Program-made: the position numbers and the translations under genes
Notes under the pieces: generated by a model
The model's database searches: none
Told to the model about the DNA's origin: nothing
The model's input: only the letters and a program-made list of their open reading frames with translations
Assembly: GCF_010586825.1 (NCBI RefSeq)
Contig: NZ_JAAAGB010000004.1
Location: forward strand, 248,001-312,000
DNA: 64,000 bases
Reading direction: 5' to 3'
Source of the DNA: Draconibacterium mangrovi
GTDB lineage: Bacteria; Bacteroidota; Bacteroidia; Bacteroidales; Prolixibacteraceae
Shown: positions 1 through 8,824 of the stretch, in pieces
How positions within the stretch are numbered: the first letter of the stretch is position 1
Layout of the letters: each line of letters starts with the position of its first letter

Positions 1-657
1 GTACCAACCATCGCCTGAGTGATAAGAAGCTACCCAAAGCAAATGGCTTTTAAGCAGATCGTCATCGATAGGGTAGCCATGTTTTTTTAAGAAAGAGAGT
101 GTTACAATATTAAAGATTCGCCAATTGTTTTGCGTCGTTCTGTGGTGGGCCCATTTAGTAATACATTCAAGCATATCATTTTTTTCCGATTCGCTGTATA
201 GCGACCAAACCGAATCAGGCAAAAGCAGAAGGGTTTTAAATAAACCGCCAAATTCGCAGGTGAACTGATAATTTGAATCGGGCAAATCTTCAGGCAAGGG
301 TAGCGAATTGGAATTGCCGGAAGTAAAAGTACGATAGAAATGCAACTTATAATAATCACGCAGTTTTATATTATTGATTTCTACCTCAGGATCCACATGA
401 ATTAGTGGCCCTGCCAATGTGAAAGTTCTTTCCAGTGCTTCAAATTCAGCCGAACGATAACGCCAATCCGGCGCATTAGGCTGGGGGTAAGTTTTTCCGG
501 GAATTATAGGAAAAGTTAGCGGTGTTTCTATCGAATCAACATATTTGAAAGCCCGGGTCAGCATATATTTGGCTAACTCAATGTAATGCTCTCTGGTCAT
601 TCCTGTGTAAGGACTCCGGGTAAAATCTGGATTTTCTATTTTAAAGGCGTTAGTCAT
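1..657 (-). CDS. DUF2264 family protein, N-terminal 219 residues (cut by window edge)
   Basis: An open frame runs from an ATG at 657 to the window edge without a stop, so only the N-terminal part is visible. There is no signal peptide, so it is probably cytoplasmic. The segment ending at the edge has the pattern of the DUF2264 family: a Trp-rich stretch, then a phrase ending SGDGWY, where the family has a conserved GDGWY. Family members are (alpha/alpha)-barrel-like proteins often found beside polysaccharide lyases and unsaturated glucuronyl hydrolases, but I do not know a defined reaction. It lies downstream of susD on the same strand after a 306-bp gap holding a hairpin, so it is probably part of the same glycan utilisation locus. 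Confidence 0.72.
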   Translation of the reverse strand, partial: MTNAFKIENPDFTRSPYTGMTREHYIELAKYMLTRAFKYVDSIETPLTFPIIPGKTYPQPNAPDWRYRSAEFEALERTFTLAGPLIHVDPEVEINNIKLRDYYKLHFYRTFTSGNSNSLPLPEDLPDSNYQFTCEFGGLFKTLLLLPDSVWSLYSESEKNDMLECITKWAHHRTTQNNWRIFNIVTLSFLKKHGYPIDDDLLKSHLLWVASYHSGDGWY

Positions 658-963
658 CGAGAGTGATTTTAATTTTTATGAGTTTCAATTCTTTATGCTC
701 CTGATTAGATATTCATTTCCTTGAATACAAATTAGAATTTTGCATATGCGGCAATATTAGCTGTACAGAGGATATTGTAAATGGTATTGATTAACCTATT
801 ACAATAAGTTAATTCTTCCATTAATGCGTGTATAAATGAACGATGCGATTAGATTGGATTGGATAGCTTTTTGGGGTAAGCGCCGTCCGTCGGACGACGA
901 ACAGCGCTTTTAGATTAAATCTAACTAAACTTTCACATTCAATGAATGCAAAATCTACTTTTT
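658..963. other. Gap between susD and the DUF2264 gene
   Basis: No gene is seen here. The only clear structure is the hairpin at 878-909. The rest is A/T-rich and would be the leader of the DUF2264 gene or the tail of the susCD transcript. Confidence 0.5.
878..909 (-). terminator. GC-rich hairpin after susD (terminator or processing site)
   Basis: AAGCGC (878-883) pairs with GCGCTT (904-909), and inside it CGTCC (884-888) pairs with GGACG (892-896) around a 3-nt loop. A run of A/T follows on either side, but not a classical T-tract on the minus strand. It could attenuate transcription between susD and the DUF2264 gene or protect the susCD message 3' end. Confidence 0.45.
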
Positions 964-2865
964 CTATTCAGTTGCATTTGGATCAACAATGATTCCTTCA
1001 CCTTCACCATCTTGCCAGTAAACCGGTTCTCGGTAATTTTCTTCACCAGGGTAACCTTTGTTTTGATTAATTACACCCATAGTGTTTGAATTAATAGCAG
1101 AAGCAGGTATAGGCCAGAGTGCAATCCATGGTGCAGCGCGGTAGGTGTAGTGAGGTGCCACCACATTGTCGCGATAAAAACTATTTTTCTCCATTACACG
1201 GTCATACCAGAAATTGTCCTCTGTAAAATTACTCATGTTGTATGTTTTTCCGTTATAACAGGTTTTACCACTTTCTGCTAACATGAATGCCATACGGGTA
1301 ATTTCAGATTTACGTGGTTCTTCGTAGTACAATTCACGTGCACGCTCATCCAGGATAGTTCCCAAATTTATTTGGTCAGCAGAATAAGGTGCAGCATTGG
1401 CACGTGTACGAACAGCATTTAAATCATCTGCAGCTTTTTGTGATTCTCCTTTCCAGAAATAAGCTTCGGCTCGTAATAAGTAGGTTTCTGCCAATCGGTA
1501 GCAGTACCAGTCTCCATTACCGCCGTCAGGAGTATTGTCAGTTGGATCAGCAACATATAATTTGTAATGAGGCCATCCAAACCACGAACGAATGGTATCA
1601 GTACAAAGGATTCCACCGGCATCGTTATACAACTGTAGGTTCTTTCCATAGTAGTCGTCGTTTTTGTTTTTTAAGTCCGGATTGTTGTATACCATGTCTT
1701 CCATATTCATCCAGTTGCCAGGTGCATGACGATAATCATTCGGATCGTCCCAGTTTCCGGTATGGCTATAAGGCGTTTGGCGACAACGGCCAATTCCACG
1801 ACCGTAAGTTGTAACGTTATCAATTTCAACCAACTGACCACTAACTTTACTACCCAGTGGTTTATCTGACATTCCGTTATTACCATTAGGTGTTTTAATG
1901 TTTTTAGGCCAAAAGGGAACATTCTGGCGCATCATACTTATACGCTCGCTGGCTCCATCTTCAGTTAACTCTTCCCGCGATGTTAACAAATAAATTCTTT
2001 CGCGGTTTTCGGCTATCGACTTGTTAGGTACCTGGTGTAAATCCCAGGTTACGTTTTTTTCCGGGTCATCTTTATCAATTCCGAAACGATCAGTCATCAA
2101 ATGATGGTAACCATCGTCAATAACAGCGCTGGCAGAAGCAACCGCATCGTCGTATTCGTGCAAAGCAAGGTTTATTTTTGTCAACAGGTGATTACAGGCA
2201 GCTTTGTTAATGTCGCCAATAGGTACTCCATCAGCCTCTGTTTTTACCCACTGTGCAGCAAAGTCCATGTCCTTTTTGATCTTACGCAAAATGCTTTCGC
2301 GTGTACAAGTATAAAAGTCCAGTTTCGGAGCAGTTACTTCTTCCAATAATAGAGGCACGTCGCCAAATTGTTGGGTTAGCCGGTAATATACCCGCGCCCT
2401 GTGGAAATAAGCTTTTCCCAATATATTGTTTCGATCAGCTTCACTATCCCATTCCGCAACATCGATGCGCGAAATCACCGTATTGGCATATTTAATCCGG
2501 TAGTAACCTTCCTGCCAATACCATCCAATTCGGTTGTAATCGGTACCATTCAAGTTTGCATCAGGTAAAATCTGTGCAGGTAAATCCATAGCCGGTCCCG
2601 ATTTGTCAGTGGTTCCTTCCACCGCCACATCCGAAAAGATATTTTCCGTAATCATTGGGTTACCATCGCCGTAGTACTCATGACGGGCATTTCGTAAACA
2701 GGCTACCAATGCCGCATTTAAACCGTCTTCGTTGACAAAGGTATTTTCGGGAGCATAAAATGATAGTGGTTTAGGCTCCAGAAATTCTTCAGAACAACCG
2801 GACCACATTAAAACCATTACCAGGGTTACAATTGAAATTATATTAATCTTTTTCATTGTCTTCAT
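964..2865 (-). CDS. SusD/RagB family surface glycan-binding lipoprotein
   Basis: A 633-residue protein with a lipoprotein signal peptide ending in WSGC (Cys24), followed by SEEF. Acidic residues right after the Cys match the Bacteroidota surface-export signal for lipoproteins. The body is rich in Trp/Tyr and has the SusD TPR-like stretches, including YRLAETYLLRAEAYFWKG and a DERARELYYE motif typical of the C-terminal part of the family. It is expected to sit on the cell surface, bind an oligosaccharide and cap the SusC channel. It starts 3 bp after the susC stop, so the two are translationally linked. The substrate cannot be read from the sequence. Confidence 0.95.
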   Translation of the reverse strand: MKTMKKINIISIVTLVMVLMWSGCSEEFLEPKPLSFYAPENTFVNEDGLNAALVACLRNARHEYYGDGNPMITENIFSDVAVEGTTDKSGPAMDLPAQILPDANLNGTDYNRIGWYWQEGYYRIKYANTVISRIDVAEWDSEADRNNILGKAYFHRARVYYRLTQQFGDVPLLLEEVTAPKLDFYTCTRESILRKIKKDMDFAAQWVKTEADGVPIGDINKAACNHLLTKINLALHEYDDAVASASAVIDDGYHHLMTDRFGIDKDDPEKNVTWDLHQVPNKSIAENRERIYLLTSREELTEDGASERISMMRQNVPFWPKNIKTPNGNNGMSDKPLGSKVSGQLVEIDNVTTYGRGIGRCRQTPYSHTGNWDDPNDYRHAPGNWMNMEDMVYNNPDLKNKNDDYYGKNLQLYNDAGGILCTDTIRSWFGWPHYKLYVADPTDNTPDGGNGDWYCYRLAETYLLRAEAYFWKGESQKAADDLNAVRTRANAAPYSADQINLGTILDERARELYYEEPRKSEITRMAFMLAESGKTCYNGKTYNMSNFTEDNFWYDRVMEKNSFYRDNVVAPHYTYRAAPWIALWPIPASAINSNTMGVINQNKGYPGEENYREPVYWQDGEGEGIIVDPNATE

Positions 2866-2868
2866 CTT

Positions 2869-5800
2869 TTAAAGTGTAAGGTTCAGTTTAAGTGTATAAG
2901 TCGATGGAGTAAAACCCCATGTAGAGTTTCTTTCCGGATCCATCCACGACCAAGACGTAAATACATACGGATTGGATGCTACAAAAGATATCATGCAGCG
3001 ATCAACCTGAATGCGTTCTAACAGGTTCTCAGGCACATTATACGATAACGATACATTGTCGATACGCAGGAACGAATTGTTTTCGTAAACTGTAAATCCT
3101 GATTCATAACTTTCAACACTTGCCCATTTATTATTTGGGTTCTCAGGTGTCCAGTAAGGAACATTAAAAGAAGAACCTCTGTCATAAAATACGTCGTTAT
3201 TACGTAAATGGTTGTTGGCTGTTTTATATCCGGTATAAGCATACATTTTGATCGAAGCTGCCCAGTTTCTCCAGCTGAAATCATTTCTTAAGTTCCAACG
3301 CCAGGGTGGTCTTGAATATCCCTGGAATACCTTATCATCATTGGTATAATAACCGTCAGGTGCATCCGGAACTCCGTCTCCGTCAGTATCTTCGGTTAAT
3401 TGGTCAATAATTTTATAATCACCAGGTTTACGCGAATATTTGGCTGCCTCTTCTGCTTCATCCAGTTGCCAAATTCCATCGGTTTTGTAATTCCAGATTT
3501 CATCTAATGCATGGCCAATAAACCATCCGTTAGTCGGGTCGTCCAATTCATTGCCATCTTCGTCGTAGTCGCCATAAAGGCTAACAATCTCATTCCGGTT
3601 AAAAGACACTGCAACATTGGTATTCCATTCGAAGTCGTTTTTCTGTATGTTAATCGACGTTAACGAGAGTTCGAATCCGCGGTTGTTAATTTGCCCTAAA
3701 TTGGAGAATACACTGCTATATCCTGTAATAGAAGGTAATTTACGTGGAATAAGAAGATCAGTTGTTTCCATCAGGTACGTTTCAATATTACCTCTTAAAC
3801 GGCCGTCAAAAGTTGAAAAATCGATACCAAAGTTGTAAGCAGTTGTTCTTTCCCATTTGAGATCGGCATTGGCCATACGGTTTGCATACAATTGCGATAC
3901 ATAACCTGCAGTTCCATCGGTTTGTAATACGTATTTACCTGTTGCCAGTGACGACATGGCATCGTAAGTACCAACTCCGCGGTTACCATTGTCTCCGTAT
4001 GATAGCCGTAATTTAAACATGTCCATCCATTCAACATTAAAGAAGTCTTCTTCGCTAACGGTCCAGGCAAATGCAGCCGATCCAAAGTTGGCACGAGGAT
4101 TAGCTTGTCCAAATGCCGAGTAACCATCGCGACGCCAGGCACCTGTAAAAAGGTAACGCCCTTTATAGATATAATTCAAACGTGCCATTAGGGCATCAGC
4201 TGTGCTGTAAGTGTCGTTACTCGAGATTTCTACGTCTTCGGTAGCTGCCTGCATACGGTGATAACCTAATACATCACTGGGCTGGAATTGACGACGTACC
4301 ATATAACTACGCCAATATAGATTTTTTTCAGCATTTTGAAGGAAAGTAAAATCGAAAGAGTGATCTCCATACGTTTTGTTCCATTTCAAAATGTTGTTTA
4401 ATTGCCATTGGAAACGTTTTGTGTGTCTTCTGCGTGCAATACCACCTTCTTTTCCCCAGTCAGGGTGTTCCGAAGAATCGTGTCTGTACCATTCTTCCCA
4501 AGAAAATCGTGGAATAAACTCAGAAGTGAAGCTAAATCCGTAAGGTAAGGTTAACTGTGCATATAGTTTACTATATAAGTTCGTATACTTATCAACCTGA
4601 TCCTGGTGTACAAGATTCAACCATGGGTTACGCGATGCAGAAATGTTACCTGTTGGAGCGTATTCCAATACGTCGGTAAAATTACCTTCGGCATCTCTTT
4701 CATACATTTGCGAGTATGGAGTAACTTGTCCCCAGTTGTCGCTTGCAACCACATTACTTTGGTCTCTAACAGAGAATTGTGTATTGGTTCCTACTTTTAA
4801 CCAATCGTTTACTTTTGCTTCAAGGTTCATGCGCGAACGATAGGTTTCGAATTCTTCGTTGTAACGAATACCTTCGTTGTTCGTGTATCCCATCGACCAA
4901 TAATAATTTACATTACTGGTTGCACCACTTAAACTTATATTATAGTCCTGGCGCAATCCGGTTTGATACAAAATGTCTTTCCAGTTTTCCTGATAACCAC
5001 TTTTGTAGTTGGCAATTTCCAGAGGATATAAGCCTAAACGGTTCAACCAAATCTGGTCGATATCAGCAACGGAACCTGAGCCATCATATTCTTTCCAGGT
5101 CTGTAAATCAACACCAGCATCATCCGGATGTCTGTAGTACCCTGGTTTATCAATTTGGTGTCTTTCTTTGTTTTCGAAACCAGCAATACGCCAGTCAAGA
5201 AATTGGTCACCAGTCATCCAGTCGAGTGCAGTGTGTGCAATTACGGCTACACCCACACTGGCACTTGCAGTAATCATTGGCTTACCAACTTTACCTTTTT
5301 TGGTTGTAATAATGATAACACCATTCGAAGCCCTTGATCCGTAAATCGCAGCCGATGATGCATCCTTTAAAATGTCGAAAGCCTGAATGTCGTTTGGATT
5401 GATATCGGCAAGGTCGCCGTTATAAATCATTCCGTCAACAACAATTAACGGGGCATTTGCACTTCGTTGATCAGCTGCATCAGAACGTACGGAGGTTTCA
5501 CCACGAATAAGCATGTCGCTTGCGCTGCTTACTCCTTTTGCACTGCTGCTAAAGCTTACATTTAAGCCGGGAACTGCACCGCGAAGTACATCGGTCATGT
5601 TCGAACTTGATTCTTTTTCAAGTTTTTCGGCATTTACTTGTGTAACAGCTCCGGTTAAGTCTTTTTTCTTCACAGTACCGTAGCCAATGGCAACTACCTC
5701 TTCGAGTCCGATAACATCGGCCTCCATTTTTACATCAATCAGTGTACGGTTACCAATTTCAACTTCCTGGGTTTTCATTCCAACAAACGAAAACAGCAGA

Positions 5801-6003
5801 GTATTTTCCTGTTCCGGTACTTCCAGTGAATAAGTTCCATCAGCAATGGAAATTGTTCCGGCAACAGTTCCTTTTACTATAATGGTCACTCCCGGTATTG
5901 GAACGTCATCGGGACCAGTTACAGTACCTGTAATGGTTTTTTGTGCCAAGGCACTACCTGCCGTAATGAACAATACGGCTAAAAACAATAGTGTTTTTTG
6001 CAT
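2869..6003 (-). CDS. SusC/RagA family TonB-linked outer membrane transporter
   Basis: A 1044-residue protein with a signal peptide (cleavage near residue 21, SALAQ). The order is a carboxypeptidase-regulatory-like beta domain (about 22-105), a TonB-box-like EEVVAIGYG stretch, a plug domain with the family motifs LIVVDG and AAIYGSRASNGVIIITTKKG (to about residue 235), then a long beta-barrel ending in an aromatic-flanked final strand (YTLKLNLTL). It imports oligosaccharides across the outer membrane using TonB energy, with the SusD lid encoded immediately after. A LacI-type palindrome lies about 190 bp upstream of its start. Confidence 0.97.
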   Translation of the reverse strand: MQKTLLFLAVLFITAGSALAQKTITGTVTGPDDVPIPGVTIIVKGTVAGTISIADGTYSLEVPEQENTLLFSFVGMKTQEVEIGNRTLIDVKMEADVIGLEEVVAIGYGTVKKKDLTGAVTQVNAEKLEKESSSNMTDVLRGAVPGLNVSFSSSAKGVSSASDMLIRGETSVRSDAADQRSANAPLIVVDGMIYNGDLADINPNDIQAFDILKDASSAAIYGSRASNGVIIITTKKGKVGKPMITASASVGVAVIAHTALDWMTGDQFLDWRIAGFENKERHQIDKPGYYRHPDDAGVDLQTWKEYDGSGSVADIDQIWLNRLGLYPLEIANYKSGYQENWKDILYQTGLRQDYNISLSGATSNVNYYWSMGYTNNEGIRYNEEFETYRSRMNLEAKVNDWLKVGTNTQFSVRDQSNVVASDNWGQVTPYSQMYERDAEGNFTDVLEYAPTGNISASRNPWLNLVHQDQVDKYTNLYSKLYAQLTLPYGFSFTSEFIPRFSWEEWYRHDSSEHPDWGKEGGIARRRHTKRFQWQLNNILKWNKTYGDHSFDFTFLQNAEKNLYWRSYMVRRQFQPSDVLGYHRMQAATEDVEISSNDTYSTADALMARLNYIYKGRYLFTGAWRRDGYSAFGQANPRANFGSAAFAWTVSEEDFFNVEWMDMFKLRLSYGDNGNRGVGTYDAMSSLATGKYVLQTDGTAGYVSQLYANRMANADLKWERTTAYNFGIDFSTFDGRLRGNIETYLMETTDLLIPRKLPSITGYSSVFSNLGQINNRGFELSLTSINIQKNDFEWNTNVAVSFNRNEIVSLYGDYDEDGNELDDPTNGWFIGHALDEIWNYKTDGIWQLDEAEEAAKYSRKPGDYKIIDQLTEDTDGDGVPDAPDGYYTNDDKVFQGYSRPPWRWNLRNDFSWRNWAASIKMYAYTGYKTANNHLRNNDVFYDRGSSFNVPYWTPENPNNKWASVESYESGFTVYENNSFLRIDNVSLSYNVPENLLERIQVDRCMISFVASNPYVFTSWSWMDPERNSTWGFTPSTYTLKLNLTL

Positions 6004-6396
6004 AAGATTTAAGTTTTAGTTAAAAAAAATAGTATGGGAAATAGTTTCTTTCTATAGAATTTATTTAAGTCTTAGTTTTGTATGAATTCAATTCGCTGAC
6101 TAGCGATTCAAGTGAAGAAAAGATCGTTTCATTTTTCATAATTAAGTAGTTTAGTTAATACGTCTTCTAATTAGTTCAGTTTTAGTTAATCATGCAATCG
6201 ATTGCAGCGTCGGTCAAGTTAAAATAAAAATATTTACTATGCTAATAGTCATTTAGCAAAGTGTGATGTTTAATTTGCAAATAAGTAATTGCTGTAACTT
6301 ATTTTAAATTTATAAACGTCTGTATATGAGTGACTAATAAATATATCCTGCCTTTTTTTATTGTATGCAGATTGTTTTTGCCTAATAAAATGGCAC
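6004..6396. other. Gap between the ThuA-like gene and susC
   Basis: A 393-bp A/T-rich noncoding stretch that should contain the susC promoter on the minus strand. I found the palindrome at 6193-6206 and a small inverted repeat TCGCT/AGCGA near 6101-6114, but no exact TAnnTTTG box on the minus strand. Confidence 0.5.
6193..6206. promoter_or_regulatory. Perfect 14-bp palindrome, LacI-family-type operator
   Basis: The sequence TGCAATCGATTGCA reads the same on both strands and has the central CG with flanking A/T and TGnAA...TTnCA arms that typify LacI/GalR-family operators. It is about 190 bp upstream of susC. No LacI-family gene is in the window, so the regulator would have to be encoded elsewhere. 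Assignment is by motif shape only. Confidence 0.55.
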
Positions 6397-7308
6397 TTAC
6401 AAATCAATAGGTGAGTCATCACATTTCAAATCACCCAAAACATACTGTGCTCCGTCCAAGTAGAATTTAAGTAAATGTTCATCCTCAAAGCTTTGTGCAT
6501 TATGCGATGGTGAAACATAAAACACACGGCCTTTCCCATGTTTTTTTATCCAAGAAACATAACGAATGTTTTCTTCTATTGGTTTTCTTTTCCCTTCAAG
6601 TTTGTCAGTATCCATATATAGAAGTGGTTTGAAGTTCTTCTGATCGTATGCTTTATTGAATAAGTAAGGTTCATCAACATGTACAAATGGTTTTCCTTCA
6701 AAGGCTTTTGCCAGCGGATGATTTGGGTCGCACAATTCTAAACTGATTTCTTGTTGGCGGGGGTGGTAATCAAAGCTTCCACCAACCATTTCGCTAAAGG
6801 GCATTGAGTTGTTTTGCATAACAATGGCACCATGCGTAACCATTAAACCACCACCTTTTTTTACAAAGTTGATCAGGTTGGCTTCCAATTCTGCTGCTTT
6901 TGCTTTCTTTTCTTCATCGTCCATACTTGTATCTATATCCAGACAATCCAGGATAAGATCGCGTCGCGGACCAATTGAACAGGCGCTGTTTAACACAACC
7001 GCATCGTAGTTTTGCAGGTTGTTTTTCTCAAAACAAAATACATCTTTGGTTATTCTTACTTCGTAAGCGCCGGTTTTTTGACCCAGAACTTTAATTACCT
7101 GGGTGGTATGTGGAATAACCCAGTGGTCGAAACCTGTAAACCGGTCGAATATTAATACCTTCCTTGTTTTTTGAGGTTGAACTTCTGCTTTAGCGGGAGC
7201 AATTTTCTCGATTTTCTGCACCCATTCGGGAGTACAGTCAAACTGTTTCTGGGCATTTACTGCAGTTACGCCAAGTATAAGCAGTAGTGTTGCTATTATT
7301 CTTGTCAT
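6397..7308 (-). CDS. ThuA-like domain protein, secreted
   Basis: A 303-residue protein with a Sec signal peptide (cleavage near VNAQ, residue 19). The rest is one ThuA-like domain with a flavodoxin/class I amidotransferase-like fold: VLIFDRFTGFDHW near the start, a GGGLMVTHGA strand-loop, and the family phrase VSWIKKHGKGRVFYVSPSH near the C-terminus. ThuA proteins occur with Gfo/Idh/MocA oxidoreductases in trehalose, disaccharide and 3-keto-sugar catabolism; the exact reaction is not settled to my knowledge. It lies 121 bp downstream of the Gfo/Idh/MocA gene, separated by two hairpins, and upstream of susCD, consistent with one regulon. Confidence 0.88.
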   Translation of the reverse strand: MTRIIATLLLILGVTAVNAQKQFDCTPEWVQKIEKIAPAKAEVQPQKTRKVLIFDRFTGFDHWVIPHTTQVIKVLGQKTGAYEVRITKDVFCFEKNNLQNYDAVVLNSACSIGPRRDLILDCLDIDTSMDDEEKKAKAAELEANLINFVKKGGGLMVTHGAIVMQNNSMPFSEMVGGSFDYHPRQQEISLELCDPNHPLAKAFEGKPFVHVDEPYLFNKAYDQKNFKPLLYMDTDKLEGKRKPIEENIRYVSWIKKHGKGRVFYVSPSHNAQSFEDEHLLKFYLDGAQYVLGDLKCDDSPIDL

Positions 7309-7326
7309 TATTTCGCTGAATTATGT

Positions 7327-7387
7327 TGGGCTGAAGCCCATGTTCTTGTAATTTATGATTCACCCCGGAAATAATCTCGGGGTGAAT
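7327..7387 (-). other. Two hairpins in the gap between Gfo/Idh/MocA and ThuA genes
   Basis: ATTCACCCCG (7358-7367) and CGGGGTGAAT (7378-7387) form a perfect 10-bp stem with a 10-nt loop. TGGGCT (7327-7332) and AGCCCA (7335-7340) form a second. Neither is followed by a T-run on the minus strand, so they look more like message-stabilising or partial-termination structures than a full terminator. Confidence 0.5.
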
Positions 7388-7429
7388 AAATTTCTATCAT
7401 ATTGGGATTATTAGTCCTTAATCGATTTT

Positions 7430-8794
7430 TTATCTTTTAACATAACTGGTTCCGTATGGATAGCGTTGCGGACGGCTTAACATTGAATTTGCCAGGTCGT
7501 TGTTTTTAAATCGTTCTATAGCCGGATCCCATTCAAGTACTCCCGGAATTTGCATTGCGATGTCGCTGATCAAACAGATGGTACAAGTGCGGTGACTTAT
7601 TTCTGCAGGAGAAATTGGAGTTTTACGCGATTGAATACAGTCTAACCAGTTTCCGTGTTGTTCGTGACTAACATAGAGTTTGGTTTCGTCGTCGCCAATT
7701 ACCGATTTTAAAATATCTTCGCTACTGGCATCCAGTGCTTTTGTCGAACCTGCAGGAATCGGATCAGATGGTGTTGCACGGTATGCACCACGGGTAACAA
7801 AAACCCATCCATCTTCGCCCTCAAAACGAATACCATTTGGATAACCACCACTGGTAAATACGGTTGCTCCGTTTGCGTATTCCTGTTTAACCATAAAATC
7901 ACCATGAACATTCCAGTCGCCCGATTTTGGGAATTGTGCAACAGCTTCTACTGAAATAGGTCCGGTATGTTCGGTATCCATACCCCATGCCGCAATATCA
8001 TAGTGGTGTTGGCCCCAACCGGTAATCATTCCGGCACCGTAACTTCGGTTACGCAACCAACCCGGACGGCTGTAATCGTGTTGCGGATGAACCATTTTTT
8101 CTTTGTATTCCACTTCTGGAGTTGAGCCCAACCACATATCGAAATTGAATGTTGAAGGAACCGGGCTTGTTTCGAAAACCGGGCCGCCTGGATCACCGGG
8201 AAGACCAATTTTTACGGTATGAATTTTCCCAATTCGACCGTTACGTACCAGTTCGGCCGCACGAAGGAATTGCGAAGAAGAACGCTGCTGGGTGCCTACC
8301 TGGAGAACTGTTCCCTGGCGGTTAACTATGTCGCTTAATAAACGGCCTTCTTCCACAGTTAACGATGTTGGTTTCTGCAGGTAAATATCTTTACCGGCTA
8401 ATGCTGCTTCAATGGCAGGTTGCGAGTGCCAGTGGTCTGGAGTACTAATTACAACCGCGTCAATATCTTTATCAGCCAGCATGTCCTTGTAATTGGCATA
8501 CATTTTAACTTCAACACTGGTTCCTTTTTTCTTGTAATAGTCTTCCACCAGTTTTTTTCCTTTTTCCATACGAATGCTGTCTAAGTCTGAAACAGCAATC
8601 ATACGGGCGACATCGTGTTGCATGGTGCCTGGCATATCGTGGGTTACCGCAATACGTCCACAGCCAATCTGACCTATATTGATTTTGTTACTGGGGGCTG
8701 ATGCGCCAAAAACGGAGGAAGGTACAATTGTCGGTATTACCATTGCACCGGCTGTTGTAGTTGCCGCATTTCTTAAAAATACTCTTCGTTTCAT
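7430..8794 (-). CDS. Gfo/Idh/MocA family oxidoreductase, Tat-exported
   Basis: A 454-residue protein. The N-terminus has a twin-arginine signal (RRVFLRN, then a hydrophobic run to about residue 30), so it is exported folded with its nicotinamide cofactor. The Rossmann motif NIGQIGCGRIA starts near residue 39. The family EKP motif appears as LQKP near residue 140, followed by the usual C-terminal alpha/beta sheet domain. Exported members are thought to oxidise or isomerise glycosides, often at C3 of a sugar; the substrate here is unknown. It lies 30 bp downstream of the PmoA-like gene and leads into ThuA and susCD. Confidence 0.92.
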   Translation of the reverse strand: MKRRVFLRNAATTTAGAMVIPTIVPSSVFGASAPSNKINIGQIGCGRIAVTHDMPGTMQHDVARMIAVSDLDSIRMEKGKKLVEDYYKKKGTSVEVKMYANYKDMLADKDIDAVVISTPDHWHSQPAIEAALAGKDIYLQKPTSLTVEEGRLLSDIVNRQGTVLQVGTQQRSSSQFLRAAELVRNGRIGKIHTVKIGLPGDPGGPVFETSPVPSTFNFDMWLGSTPEVEYKEKMVHPQHDYSRPGWLRNRSYGAGMITGWGQHHYDIAAWGMDTEHTGPISVEAVAQFPKSGDWNVHGDFMVKQEYANGATVFTSGGYPNGIRFEGEDGWVFVTRGAYRATPSDPIPAGSTKALDASSEDILKSVIGDDETKLYVSHEQHGNWLDCIQSRKTPISPAEISHRTCTICLISDIAMQIPGVLEWDPAIERFKNNDLANSMLSRPQRYPYGTSYVKR

Positions 8795-8824
8795 ATTTAA
8801 GTTTTATTGGTTATAGTAATTTGA

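Noticed and set aside
4779-5273. 164-aa plus-strand frame opposite susC
   Set aside because: Antisense to the SusC plug and barrel coding sequence, with no domain-like features.
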